This document shows, piece after piece, positions 7,714 to 15,196 of a DNA stretch of 16,180 nt. Origin of the DNA: an uncultured Blautia sp. (GTDB taxonomy: Bacteria > Bacillota > Clostridia > Lachnospirales > Lachnospiraceae); the NCBI GenBank assembly GCA_934408705.1, contig CAKRVL010000062.1:1-16180 (forward strand), read 5' to 3'. Each line of letters starts with the position of its first letter. Positions within the stretch are counted from its first letter, which is position 1. The notes under the pieces are model-generated. The model saw only the letters and a program-made list of their open reading frames with translations, was not told the DNA's origin and ran no database searches. A program made the translations under genes and the position numbers.

Positions 7714-8364
7714 TTAGTCCTTCTTCTGCTTTTCACGTTCCAGACTTTCTCTCTTAGAAAAAACACAGCCGCAGTAATTCTGTCTGTACAGCCCATACTC
7801 ATGGGAAAGCTCTATGGAGCGCTTATATCCATTCTTTTTCTTAAAATCAGAGGGAAGATGCTCCACTTTATATATTTTAGCAAGTTCCTCCCCGATTTCA
7901 TTGATTTTCCCTGCATTCTTTAAGGGACTGATGGAAAGAGTGGTAGTAAAATAATCATATCCGCCTTCCTCTGCCAGCCTGGCTGCTGCCTCCATTCGAA
8001 GGCGATAGCACTTAAAACACCGCTCTCCCCCTTCCGGCACATTCTCCAGGCCTTTCGCCATTGCATAGAATTCCTCTGGTTTATATTCCCCCTCAACCAA
8101 GGTCACCGGATGGAGAAATTCCATTTCACTGATCAGCCTGCGTATCTCACCTACTCTTTTCTCATACTCCTCCTCAGGAGAAATATTAGGATTATAAAAA
8201 AACACTGTAACAGAAAAAAACCTGGAAAGATATTCCAGGACATAACTGCTGCACGGCGCACAGCAGGCATGAAGAAAAAGTTTTGGAACTTTTCCCTCTT
8301 TTTGCTGCTGTTCAATTAATTTTTCAAGCTCTTTTTGGTAATTTACATTTGCCAATTCTCTCAC
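7714..8364 (-). CDS. queH: Epoxyqueuosine reductase QueH (DUF208)
   Basis: A 216-residue protein that performs the last step of queuosine synthesis on tRNA, reducing epoxyqueuosine; it is the non-orthologous replacement of QueG. The cysteine pattern of the family is complete: HACCAPCSS (C34, C35, C38), RCFKCYR (C116, C119) and NYCGCVFS (C198, C200), which hold the iron-sulfur cluster and a second metal. TTTLSISPLKN (140-150) is also characteristic. The start is uncertain: GTG 8364 opens the frame and overlaps the 3' end of psd by 41 bases, while a TTG at 8355 with GGGTGAG just before it is an alternative. It is the last gene of the phospholipid operon, with no functional link beyond co-transcription. 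Confidence 0.9.
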   Translation of the reverse strand: MRELANVNYQKELEKLIEQQQKEGKVPKLFLHACCAPCSSYVLEYLSRFFSVTVFFYNPNISPEEEYEKRVGEIRRLISEMEFLHPVTLVEGEYKPEEFYAMAKGLENVPEGGERCFKCYRLRMEAAARLAEEGGYDYFTTTLSISPLKNAGKINEIGEELAKIYKVEHLPSDFKKKNGYKRSIELSHEYGLYRQNYCGCVFSKRESLEREKQKKD

Positions 8365-9205
8365 CCATTCTTACGATCGTTTCGTATCCATTCTCAGAAT
8401 TCTCTATCAGATCTGCATCCAGTCTTACTTTCCCATGCTGAAGAAGCAAAACAATAGTAGAGCCTCCAAACTCGAAATAGCCTTTCTCCTCGCCCTTCTT
8501 CACCTGGCAGGAACCAGGCTCTAAATTAGTGATCTTCCCAACCATCATGGCTCCAACCTCCATCATGGTGATGGTTCCAAATTGTCTGGTTTTTAACAAA
8601 CAGTACTCTCTGGTATTCTCATGATAAATCTGATACACATCATTAGCAGCCGGATTCACAGTATGAAAAACTCCAGGAATCTTTACTACCGGTGATTTCT
8701 CACCATCAGCAACATAACAGTAGTGGTGATAATCATCCACTGTCAGCCTGATTATTACAGCATAGCCGCCAAGATATCGTTCTGCCAGCTTCCCATTCTT
8801 CAGCAGACATTCCAGCGTGTAGGGAGTATCCTTAATAAAAAAACGGGAGTCACTTCCAATACGGCTCACTGTTACCTTGCCATCGCAGGGACTGACCAGG
8901 ACACTCTCATCCTCTGCAACCGGACGCTGGCCCGGCTTTAAGCTTCTGGTAAAAAAGTCATTGTAGGAATGAAATTTCTGTTTTGTATAAACAGAAAGAT
9001 CAATATGGTTTCGCTCTACAAATCCCGGAACCATACAGGTTGAAAACCTGGTGTTTAAAAACCAGCCTCCAAGCCTGGTAATAAAAGGCTTGACCATAAG
9101 CTTCAGGCAGAGACGACCGCCCAGATCATTATAAAGATGACGCAGAAATTTATCCTGAGAATTCTCTTCTACTGTAATATTGCCTTTTCTGTCTATATAT
9201 TTCAT
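8324..9205 (-). CDS. psd: Phosphatidylserine decarboxylase proenzyme
   Basis: Converts phosphatidylserine to phosphatidylethanolamine at the membrane. The 293-residue proenzyme carries the self-cleavage motif GGST (247-250), where serine 249 becomes the pyruvoyl group; the GGST variant of LGST occurs in clostridial forms. Asp108 in SPCDGKV and the histidines in DDYHHYCY (about 160-161) fit the autoprocessing triad and substrate site. The ATG at 9205 is preceded by GGAGGT at a short spacing. It lies 21 bases after pssA, which supplies its substrate, and overlaps queH by 41 bases. Confidence 0.94.
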   Translation of the reverse strand: MKYIDRKGNITVEENSQDKFLRHLYNDLGGRLCLKLMVKPFITRLGGWFLNTRFSTCMVPGFVERNHIDLSVYTKQKFHSYNDFFTRSLKPGQRPVAEDESVLVSPCDGKVTVSRIGSDSRFFIKDTPYTLECLLKNGKLAERYLGGYAVIIRLTVDDYHHYCYVADGEKSPVVKIPGVFHTVNPAANDVYQIYHENTREYCLLKTRQFGTITMMEVGAMMVGKITNLEPGSCQVKKGEEKGYFEFGGSTIVLLLQHGKVRLDADLIENSENGYETIVRMGERIGKCKLPKRA

Positions 9206-9226
9206 AGTACCTCCACGACCTTTCTT

Positions 9227-9844
9227 TTAAAGCAGGTGGAACATCATGGAAAGTGCAAGTCCCACAAGGGCAACCAAAAGGATCACCATTGGGTTCTGTG
9301 GCTTTTTCACCTTGAAATCACTGATAAACAATACTCCCACCACAACTACTGCTACATGAATCACTAACAGGAAGTTCTTTCCGCAGCCTCTGCGAAGAAG
9401 GTACAGAAAAGGCAGGATAATCGCCATAGAAGTGATAGGCAGCCCCTGATAATACTGACGAAGGTCAGATGTCTCATTCTGTCTCTTCTCTTCCATTACA
9501 TTAAAATAAGCAAGGCGGATCACAGATGCCACACAATACAGACAGAGGATGATGATTCCGGGAATGCGGTCCATTCCAAGGCAATAGCAGATCATTGCCG
9601 GAAACACACCGAAGCATACTACATCACACAGGGAATCGATCTGGATTCCAAATTTCTTCTCATCTTCTGTACGTTCTTTTTTTGTACGGGCAATTTTTCC
9701 GTCAAACATATCACAAAGTCCAGACAGCGCCAGACATAAAATCGCAACCTTAAAGTCTCCTGCAAGCGCTCTTGTCATACCAAATACTGAAATGGCAAGG
9801 CTTATATATGTAAGCACCACTGTATAATCATAAAATCCAAGCAT
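9227..9844 (-). CDS. pssA: CDP-diacylglycerol--serine O-phosphatidyltransferase
   Basis: Makes phosphatidylserine from CDP-diacylglycerol and serine. The 205-residue membrane protein has the CDP-alcohol phosphotransferase motif, with D45, D48-G49, A52-R53, G66, D70 and D74, followed by several hydrophobic helices (about 76-90, 97-113, 138-150, 158-175 and 186-204). I chose ATG 9844, with GGAG nine bases upstream. The longer frame from 9943 would overlap the preceding gene and adds a charged, non-homologous-looking leader. psd follows 21 bases later, giving a complete two-step route to phosphatidylethanolamine. Confidence 0.93.
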   Translation of the reverse strand: MLGFYDYTVVLTYISLAISVFGMTRALAGDFKVAILCLALSGLCDMFDGKIARTKKERTEDEKKFGIQIDSLCDVVCFGVFPAMICYCLGMDRIPGIIILCLYCVASVIRLAYFNVMEEKRQNETSDLRQYYQGLPITSMAIILPFLYLLRRGCGKNFLLVIHVAVVVVGVLFISDFKVKKPQNPMVILLVALVGLALSMMFHLL

Positions 9845-9888
9845 ATTCTTTTTCTCCTTTTTCAAACGTTCTTCCTTCACAATAATTG

Positions 9889-10923
9889 TCACATCCTTTG
9901 TATCTCTTCGTTTTTTCTGCCGATAGTAAGGTGTGCCACACAAGTCATAAGTGCACTGATCAGCATCTGTCCATAATAGGCAATCCCACGGCTCAGCAGC
10001 ATGGATGGCAGTAAAAGCGGACCAAATACAGGCACAAACATAACCATATATAAAGTCTCACTGATTCCCATACCTCCCGGAAGAGGAAGCATATCAACAG
10101 ATACAGAAATCACCGCCTGCAATACAGTTACCGTCAGAATTCCATAAGAATGAAGCCCCAGGGCACGGTACACCCAGTACGTTACTGAAAATAAAATGCA
10201 CCTCTGTATAAATGTAATGATAAATACATTCAATATGGTTCTTTTGTGGTTAGCCCAAAAAGCAGCTGTTTTGTGGTATTGATCCATGGAAGCCTCAAGC
10301 TTTTCCAGTCTGGCTTTCTTCGGCTTCAGGATACGGACATGCTCGATAAGCTTCAGGCCCTTCACCATGATCCATTTGGCAAGACCGGGAGCAAACACCA
10401 GGACCATCATAGAAGTTACGCAAAATACATTCAGTCCCACACCAAGGTAAAACACCCACATATAATCTCCAAGGTATTCTTTCAGAAATGGTCCGCCAAA
10501 GAGACAGATCAGGATTCCTATCAACACCAGAACTGCTTTGTATGTAATGGTAACGATCATCAGCACCAGGGTTGTGACCGGAATAGGCAGCTTATCCTTT
10601 TTCATATAGAATATCTGCATAGGCTGTCCGCCTGAGGCAGACGGAGTGATACAACTAAAGAAAAATCCCACAAAAGAGTACAGTGCACAATGACTCATCT
10701 TCACACTGGCTCCAAGAGTTCTCATCATATAAAAAATGATAACCGATTCTCCCAGAATAAAAAGTACCACACACACAAGACTCAGAAGCAGATACTTTCC
10801 ATCCGCTTCTCTTGCGGTATTGATAATATCCCCGATATCTTTACCACGGAAAACCATATACATGGTAAGACCGAAAACGATTATCAGAAATAACAGGTTG
10901 AAAACTGTTCGTTTTTTGCTCAT
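9889..10923 (-). CDS. Flippase-like membrane protein (lysylphosphatidylglycerol synthase TM region, UPF0104)
   Basis: A 344-residue polytopic membrane protein with about eight hydrophobic segments. It matches the LPG-synthase transmembrane family (PF03706-like) through SASGGQPMQIFYM (about 94-106) and LPLPGGMGISE near residue 285. This region corresponds to the flippase half of MprF, but no cytosolic lysyl-transferase domain is attached. The neighbours pssA and psd suggest a role in moving or handling newly made aminophospholipid (inference). Members of this family also act on glycosylated lipids, so the substrate is open. The ATG at 10923 has GGAAAG about 11 bases upstream. It is the first gene of the operon, facing a divergent ABC transporter. 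Confidence 0.82.
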   Translation of the reverse strand: MSKKRTVFNLLFLIIVFGLTMYMVFRGKDIGDIINTAREADGKYLLLSLVCVVLFILGESVIIFYMMRTLGASVKMSHCALYSFVGFFFSCITPSASGGQPMQIFYMKKDKLPIPVTTLVLMIVTITYKAVLVLIGILICLFGGPFLKEYLGDYMWVFYLGVGLNVFCVTSMMVLVFAPGLAKWIMVKGLKLIEHVRILKPKKARLEKLEASMDQYHKTAAFWANHKRTILNVFIITFIQRCILFSVTYWVYRALGLHSYGILTVTVLQAVISVSVDMLPLPGGMGISETLYMVMFVPVFGPLLLPSMLLSRGIAYYGQMLISALMTCVAHLTIGRKNEEIQRM

Positions 10924-10999
10924 AATATTATTTTCTTTCCATCAAAAAATTATCTTACAGGAAACTGGCACACTGCCCTATTCCCTTTACGTAACGCGA

Positions 11000-11024
11000 T
11001 CTATCCATGCACAGACCGGATAGA
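11000..11024. promoter_or_regulatory. Inverted repeat in the divergent intergenic region (operator candidate)
   Basis: TCTATCC (11000-11006) and GGATAGA (11018-11024) form a perfect 7-bp inverted repeat with 11 bases between. It lies immediately upstream of the -10-like boxes of the ABC operon, in the place where a regulator would bind. It could also form a short RNA hairpin. Confidence 0.45.
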
Positions 11025-11025
11025 C

Positions 11026-11039
11026 TACTATAGTATAAC
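11026..11039 (+). promoter_or_regulatory. Candidate -10 region of the ABC transporter operon
   Basis: The palindrome TACTATAGTA (11026-11035) reads TATAGT on both strands, and TATAAC (11034-11039) overlaps it on the plus strand. No good -35 is present at the right distance on the plus strand (only a weak TGCACA at 11008-11013), so expression may depend on an activator. The ATPase start follows about 50 bases later behind GGAGG. Confidence 0.4.
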
Positions 11040-11091
11040 ACACCACTCTCCAAAAGCATATCATAAATTATACGAAAATGGAGGTTTAATT

Positions 11092-11859
11092 ATGAATCCG
11101 CTTTTGGAAGTAAAGGACGTGAGCCTTTCTTACCATAGCTTATCCGGGGAAACTGCCGCCCTTTCTCATATATCCTTCCAGCTGATGCCGGAAGAATTCC
11201 TTGCGATTGTAGGTCCTTCCGGCTGTGGAAAATCCTCCCTGCTGAATCTGATCAGTGGGCTGCTGTCAACCGGGCAGGGCGCCATTCTGATGAATGGAGA
11301 GCCCCTTAGCAGACACAGTTCCCGCATTGGCTATATGCTGCAAAAGGACCACCTTCTGGAGTGGCGCAGCGTCTACCGCAATGTACTTCTTGGGCTGGAA
11401 ATACGCCATGAGCTTACAAAGGAAAATCTGACCTACGTGGATGAAATGTTAAAGCTTTATGATCTGGATAAATTCCGGAACAACCGGCCAAGCCAGCTCT
11501 CCGGCGGCATGCGTCAGCGAGCCGCACTGATCCGCACTCTTGCCCTGAAGCCGGACCTGCTTCTTCTTGACGAACCATTCTCCGCCCTTGATTATCAGAC
11601 ACGCCTGAATGTAAGTGACGACATTGGAAAAATCCTGAAAAAACAAAAAAAGCCGGCAATTCTTGTCACCCATGATATTTCCGAAGCCATCAGCATGGCT
11701 GACAGGGTGCTGATTCTTTCTCAGCGTCCCGCCACTGTAATAAAAATCGTACCTATCGATCTGGATATGAAAAACCGCACACCTCTTACTTCGAGAAATG
11801 CCCCTGCTTTCAAATCCTACTTCAACCAGATATGGAAGGAGCTGAATCAAAATGCATGA
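11092..11859 (+). CDS. ABC transporter ATP-binding protein (nitrate/sulfonate/taurine type)
   Basis: A 255-residue ATPase of the SsuB/TauB/NrtD/ThiZ type that powers import of small organic or sulfur compounds. All motifs are intact: Walker A GPSGCGKSS (41-49), Q-loop Q84, signature LSGGM (136-140), Walker B LLLLDEP (156-162), D-loop SALD and H-loop H194. The start has GGAGG seven bases upstream. The permease gene overlaps its 3' end by eight bases, so they form a pair. The substrate cannot be told: aromatic sulfonates, taurine, nitrate or thiamine precursors are all possible for this family, and no binding-protein gene is nearby to narrow it. Confidence 0.9.
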   Translation: MNPLLEVKDVSLSYHSLSGETAALSHISFQLMPEEFLAIVGPSGCGKSSLLNLISGLLSTGQGAILMNGEPLSRHSSRIGYMLQKDHLLEWRSVYRNVLLGLEIRHELTKENLTYVDEMLKLYDLDKFRNNRPSQLSGGMRQRAALIRTLALKPDLLLLDEPFSALDYQTRLNVSDDIGKILKKQKKPAILVTHDISEAISMADRVLILSQRPATVIKIVPIDLDMKNRTPLTSRNAPAFKSYFNQIWKELNQNA

Positions 11860-12595
11860 ACCAGATCTCTCTCACGCACAAAAAGCGTATCTTGCCCGCA
11901 TGAAAAGAGGCCGTCGTCTTGTTATAAGCGCAAGGCTTCTGGTCTTTCTTATTTTCACAGCACAATGGGAAATCCTGGCAAGGATAGGCTGGATCGATTC
12001 CTTTATCTTCAGCAGTCCTTCCATGATCTTAAAAACCTTTGTTGAAATGTCCAAAGACCAGTCTCTGTTTATCCACATCAGTGCTACCCTTAAAGAAACT
12101 CTTCTCAGCTTTCTCTTCGTAGTAATACTGGGACTCGGTATCTCCATTCTTCTGTGGGGATGCAAAGGACTTGCAAAGGTGCTGGAACCGTATCTGGTTA
12201 TCCTGAACAGTCTTCCGAAATCTGCCCTTGCACCCCTTCTGATCGTATGGCTTGGTGCCCGTCAGAGAACTATTATTGTTGCCGGTATGTCCGTAGCCAT
12301 TTTTGGATCCATTCTGAATCTTTACACCGGCTTCGGAGAAATCAGCCCCGAAAAACTAAAACTGATCCGCACTCTTGGCGGCGGTAAAAGAGATGAACTT
12401 TTAAAAATCGTTTTGCCCTCCTGTATACCTCTCATCCTTGCAAACATGAAGGTAAACATAGGCCTTTGTCTTGTTGGAGTGATCATAGGTGAATTCATCG
12501 GGGCACGAAAAGGGCTGGGATACCTGATCATATATGGAAGCCAGACATTCCAGCAGGTATGCATTCTGATCGTTTTTCAGCTTATTCTCACATAG
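11852..12595 (+). CDS. ABC transporter permease (SsuC/TauC-like), C-terminus apparently truncated
   Basis: A 247-residue permease with a first membrane helix near 23-42, further helices near 87-104, 117-134, 139-157 and 205-220, and a clear coupling (EAA) loop ending in GGGKRDELLKIVLPS. Related permeases continue after the GSQTFQ position (about 229-234) with a full last helix and a basic tail. Here the frame runs only about 13 more residues and stops inside the 3' end of the convergent acetyltransferase gene. The start at 11852 overlaps the ATPase stop, with AAGGAG about ten bases upstream, so translation is coupled. The protein may be non-functional or may keep partial function. Truncation is judged from memory of the family, not from an alignment. 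Confidence 0.78.
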   Translation: MHEPDLSHAQKAYLARMKRGRRLVISARLLVFLIFTAQWEILARIGWIDSFIFSSPSMILKTFVEMSKDQSLFIHISATLKETLLSFLFVVILGLGISILLWGCKGLAKVLEPYLVILNSLPKSALAPLLIVWLGARQRTIIVAGMSVAIFGSILNLYTGFGEISPEKLKLIRTLGGGKRDELLKIVLPSCIPLILANMKVNIGLCLVGVIIGEFIGARKGLGYLIIYGSQTFQQVCILIVFQLILT

Positions 12596-13071
12596 TCAAA
12601 AGCGATCCGCTCTGAACCATTCTCCAGATGGATAATGCCACATTCCCTGAAGCCAAACTTCTTAAGTGCCCCCTGCATAGGTTTGTTGTCCTTATGGGTA
12701 TCAATTCTCAGATATCCGCAATTCTCCAGACCGTAGGAAAAAGCGGCCCGTGTCACACCCTTTGTCACTCCATCCGATGCAACTCTGTGAATCACACCGT
12801 AGGGCTTCTTCTCGCTGTGCCAGCCACCCCTTTCAATCACATGGTAAGTTGGATCTTCTCCCACAAAAAACACAAATGTTCCTACGATTTTCCCGTCTTC
12901 CACACACACATGGGAATTTCCCTGTTTTATGTCATTCTCCACAGTAGAAACCTCTGGATAACGGTCTTCCCACTGGTTTGGGTTGCCGTTATTTTTCATA
13001 AATTCTCTTGCAGTTTTATATAAATTCAGAATCTGTGAAAGATCCTGCCATGTAGATTTTCGAATATTCAT
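12577..13071 (-). CDS. GNAT family N-acetyltransferase
   Basis: A 164-residue acetyl-CoA-dependent acyltransferase of the GNAT fold. It begins with the usual strand IRKSTWQDLSQI and has the central strand GKIVGTFVFF. The C-terminal part LRIDTHKDNKPMQGALKKFGFRECG is the classic substrate/CoA-binding end (N..M...L.K.GF..CG). The pyrophosphate-binding loop is poorly conserved (DGVTKGVTRAAF). The acceptor is unknown. The ATG at 13071 has GAGG ten bases upstream. It lies 63 bases after the recombinase gene on the same strand, and its last 19 bases overlap the convergent permease gene, leaving no room for a terminator. Confidence 0.88.
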   Translation of the reverse strand: MNIRKSTWQDLSQILNLYKTAREFMKNNGNPNQWEDRYPEVSTVENDIKQGNSHVCVEDGKIVGTFVFFVGEDPTYHVIERGGWHSEKKPYGVIHRVASDGVTKGVTRAAFSYGLENCGYLRIDTHKDNKPMQGALKKFGFRECGIIHLENGSERIAFDYVRIS

Positions 13072-13134
13072 AAATATGTTCCTCGTATGCTTTCATTCAC
13101 TTATATGTTATTGGCAGATTTTTTCAAACACGCT

Positions 13135-14697
13135 TCAGTATAGCATATTAGAAATCTTCACTGCAATAATGGATTTTCCACCTGTTTGCACCAGTTCCAG
13201 ATGGTCTGGATAGATTCCGATCTTTTCTGTCTTTTCCAACAGACACAGGACACAGGCTTTTGAAATGGAATTATTTTGTTGCAGAAATTGACGGATCTCC
13301 CTAAGTCGATTTTCTACGCTGTCATTCTGCGCCAGATTCCCCGGACATTCCTCTGTATTTCCCATGGTTTTCCTGGTCCTTTTTTCTAATTTTCTTTGTA
13401 ATTCATACTGTTTTTCCTTGAAAATGGATTCTTCTATGATTCCTTCCAGATATTTATCCAGAAGAAGCCGTTGCTGATATTTTATCATATTCTCCGCCTG
13501 TTCCAATTTTTTTTGTTTTCTCTTTTCATGTTCTTCCATGCATTCTTTCAGAATTCCCATAAATACATCTGTAAGAACGGGCTCTGAGAATCTGAATTCT
13601 GAATTTCCAAGAAGAGAAAAAAGAACTGACTCTTTTAAATGAATATTCTCACATCCCCCTGTCCTGCCTTCCTTTTTTCTTCCCTGTTCCAGATATGTCC
13701 GGCATTTCCATTCATGGACATTATCCTTTTTCCGCCTTCTTGTTGTCCTATAAAAAGGTGCACCGCAAAGACCACAAACCAGCTTTCCACTTAAGCTATA
13801 CTTTCCTTTGTTTCTTCCATATTTCACTTTTACAGGTGATTTATGTGATTCTCCTTCCAGATTATTCCTTCTTCTGTCAATTTCCCGGTTTGCGGCTTCC
13901 CACAATTCATCTGAAACTATAGCCGGAATGCGTTTCTCATAAATAAAAAACTGTTCTTCCGGATTTTTCATAGTCTTTCTGGTGTCAAAATCATAATGTT
14001 TCTGATTCATCACCACAGTCCCCTTGTTAATGGGATTACGGATCATACGGCGAATATCTGAATCAGAAAAAGGACTTCCATTACGTTTTCGGATTCCTTC
14101 TTCCCGCAAAACCTGAGAAATCCTTCTGCTGCCCAATCCACTGGCACAAAGCTGATACATTTTTCTTTTCACCGCGGCCTCTTCTTCCACAATTGTGAAA
14201 CTTTTGTCGGGCATTTTCCGATATCCGTAAGTATTGGAAGTAAGCATCAGGGCGCTTCCTGTTTTCTGCCGGTTCCGGTGGGCATTGTTGATTTTTCTGC
14301 TTAACTCCCGGCTGTATTCCTCTGCCAAAATTGCCTTAATGCCGGTGATCAGTGCATCTTCAGTATTATAAAAACGTTTTTCCAGATACAGATACAGCTG
14401 CTTTTTACTTGTCACCAGACGATCAATAAAAATATACCAGTCACGGGTGTTCCGCATCAGTCTGTCCTGTGATTTTATCACCACAATCTCAAACTTATCT
14501 CTAAGAAGATCTGCAAAAAGTCTCTGATATTGTTCTCTTCCCCTGGTACTGGTGCCGGAGCGGCTTTCAATATATTCATCCTCCAATGACCAGTTCAGGC
14601 GGCGAACGCATTCTCTTGCTTCCGCCGCCTGTCTTAAAAGGGCGTCCCTCTGGCGCTCTTCCTCTGTGCTGCACCGGCAGTAAATTACCGCCCGCAT
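13135..14697 (-). CDS. Large serine recombinase (site-specific integrase/invertase type)
   Basis: A 520-residue serine recombinase. The N-terminal resolvase domain holds the catalytic Ser10 in YCRCSTEEE and the arginines around KSQDRLMRN (75-83). A recombinase (DNA-binding) domain spans about 155-275. A zinc ribbon follows with C308-x2-C311 and C332/C349, then a charged coiled-coil-like stretch (about 385-450) typical of phage and conjugative-element integrases. No large deletion is visible. The ATG at 14697 has GAGG upstream and overlaps a 62-codon gene by 13 bases. No other phage or conjugation gene is present in the window, so it is a solitary recombinase, a relic, or one end of an element. 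Gene inversion is another possible role. Confidence 0.92.
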   Translation of the reverse strand: MRAVIYCRCSTEEERQRDALLRQAAEARECVRRLNWSLEDEYIESRSGTSTRGREQYQRLFADLLRDKFEIVVIKSQDRLMRNTRDWYIFIDRLVTSKKQLYLYLEKRFYNTEDALITGIKAILAEEYSRELSRKINNAHRNRQKTGSALMLTSNTYGYRKMPDKSFTIVEEEAAVKRKMYQLCASGLGSRRISQVLREEGIRKRNGSPFSDSDIRRMIRNPINKGTVVMNQKHYDFDTRKTMKNPEEQFFIYEKRIPAIVSDELWEAANREIDRRRNNLEGESHKSPVKVKYGRNKGKYSLSGKLVCGLCGAPFYRTTRRRKKDNVHEWKCRTYLEQGRKKEGRTGGCENIHLKESVLFSLLGNSEFRFSEPVLTDVFMGILKECMEEHEKRKQKKLEQAENMIKYQQRLLLDKYLEGIIEESIFKEKQYELQRKLEKRTRKTMGNTEECPGNLAQNDSVENRLREIRQFLQQNNSISKACVLCLLEKTEKIGIYPDHLELVQTGGKSIIAVKISNMLY

Positions 14698-14873
14698 CCT
14701 AAAGTACCTCTGTATTTCTTTATTCTTTCCAGCAAATCCGCCCTTTCTGCCGGAGTAATCTGATTTTCTTCTGCCAAAATATCCACAAGCTTCTCCAGAA
14801 CTATTTTTTCCTGAGTCCTGATAGAAACTTCTTTTCTTGTTTGTGAAAGCTTTGACAGTTCATTCACCTGCAT
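14685..14873 (-). CDS. Small hypothetical protein preceding the serine recombinase
   Basis: A 62-residue, helix-prone, charged protein of unknown function. Middle residues EKIVLEKLVDILAEENQITPAERADLLERIKKY look like two amphipathic helices, compatible with a small DNA- or protein-binding partner. It is real rather than a chance frame because a good promoter lies just upstream and because its stop overlaps the recombinase start by 13 bases, implying coupled translation. The ribosome binding site (GGGTGATGG) is weak. A recombination directionality factor or a regulator would fit this position, but there is no sequence proof. Confidence 0.6.
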   Translation of the reverse strand: MQVNELSKLSQTRKEVSIRTQEKIVLEKLVDILAEENQITPAERADLLERIKKYRGTLGCGR

Positions 14874-14898
14874 ATGCCATCACCCGTTGGTAAACCTT

Positions 14899-14927
14899 AT
14901 TTTATAATATGTCTCTTCTTGCTTCAA
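14899..14927 (-). promoter_or_regulatory. Promoter of the small ORF-recombinase unit
   Basis: On the minus strand TTGAAG (14927-14922) and TAAAAT (14904-14899) are 17 bases apart, 25 bases before the 62-codon gene. It would allow the recombinase to be expressed separately from the upstream DUF4832-like gene. Confidence 0.6.
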
Positions 14928-14938
14928 TGTCACAAAAT

Positions 14939-15175
14939 CTAGCTCACTGGTGGTTTGTCCAGCATATGCCATTCCCATTCCGGGTCAATCACCTGGTCTG
15001 CAGTTTCCAGAACCGCACAGTCCTTATCACAGCCATCCACTGCGCAGACACAGGCCATTCCTGCTTTTTCCAAATGTCCCGATACCCCTTCATATCGCAC
15101 ACACCAAAGTCCACGGTAATGCATTCTTTTGCACAAGCCATATTCATATTCGTATTTTACTACTTTCTCTGACAT
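14939..15175 (-). CDS. Cysteine-rich hypothetical protein
   Basis: Encodes 78 residues of a protein I do not recognise. It has six cysteines (C15, C25, C42, C44, C49, C53), with a CxC-x4-C-x3-C cluster, and is rich in Trp, Tyr and acidic residues; no signal peptide or membrane helix is seen. The cysteine cluster suggests metal binding or disulfides. GAGGTAAATA directly before the ATG is a good ribosome binding site and supports expression. It begins 21 bases after the DUF4832-like gene, so both are probably on one transcript, and ends just before the promoter of the recombinase unit. Confidence 0.6.
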   Translation of the reverse strand: MSEKVVKYEYEYGLCKRMHYRGLWCVRYEGVSGHLEKAGMACVCAVDGCDKDCAVLETADQVIDPEWEWHMLDKPPVS

Positions 15176-15196
15176 TATTTACCTCTTTTGCAACTT

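Noticed and set aside
9845..9943. 33-residue N-terminal extension of PssA
   Set aside because: It overlaps the upstream gene, is highly charged, and the internal ATG 9844 has a better ribosome binding site.
14903..14908. Plus-strand TATAAT near the recombinase promoter
   Set aside because: No -35 at the right distance and no plus-strand gene downstream.
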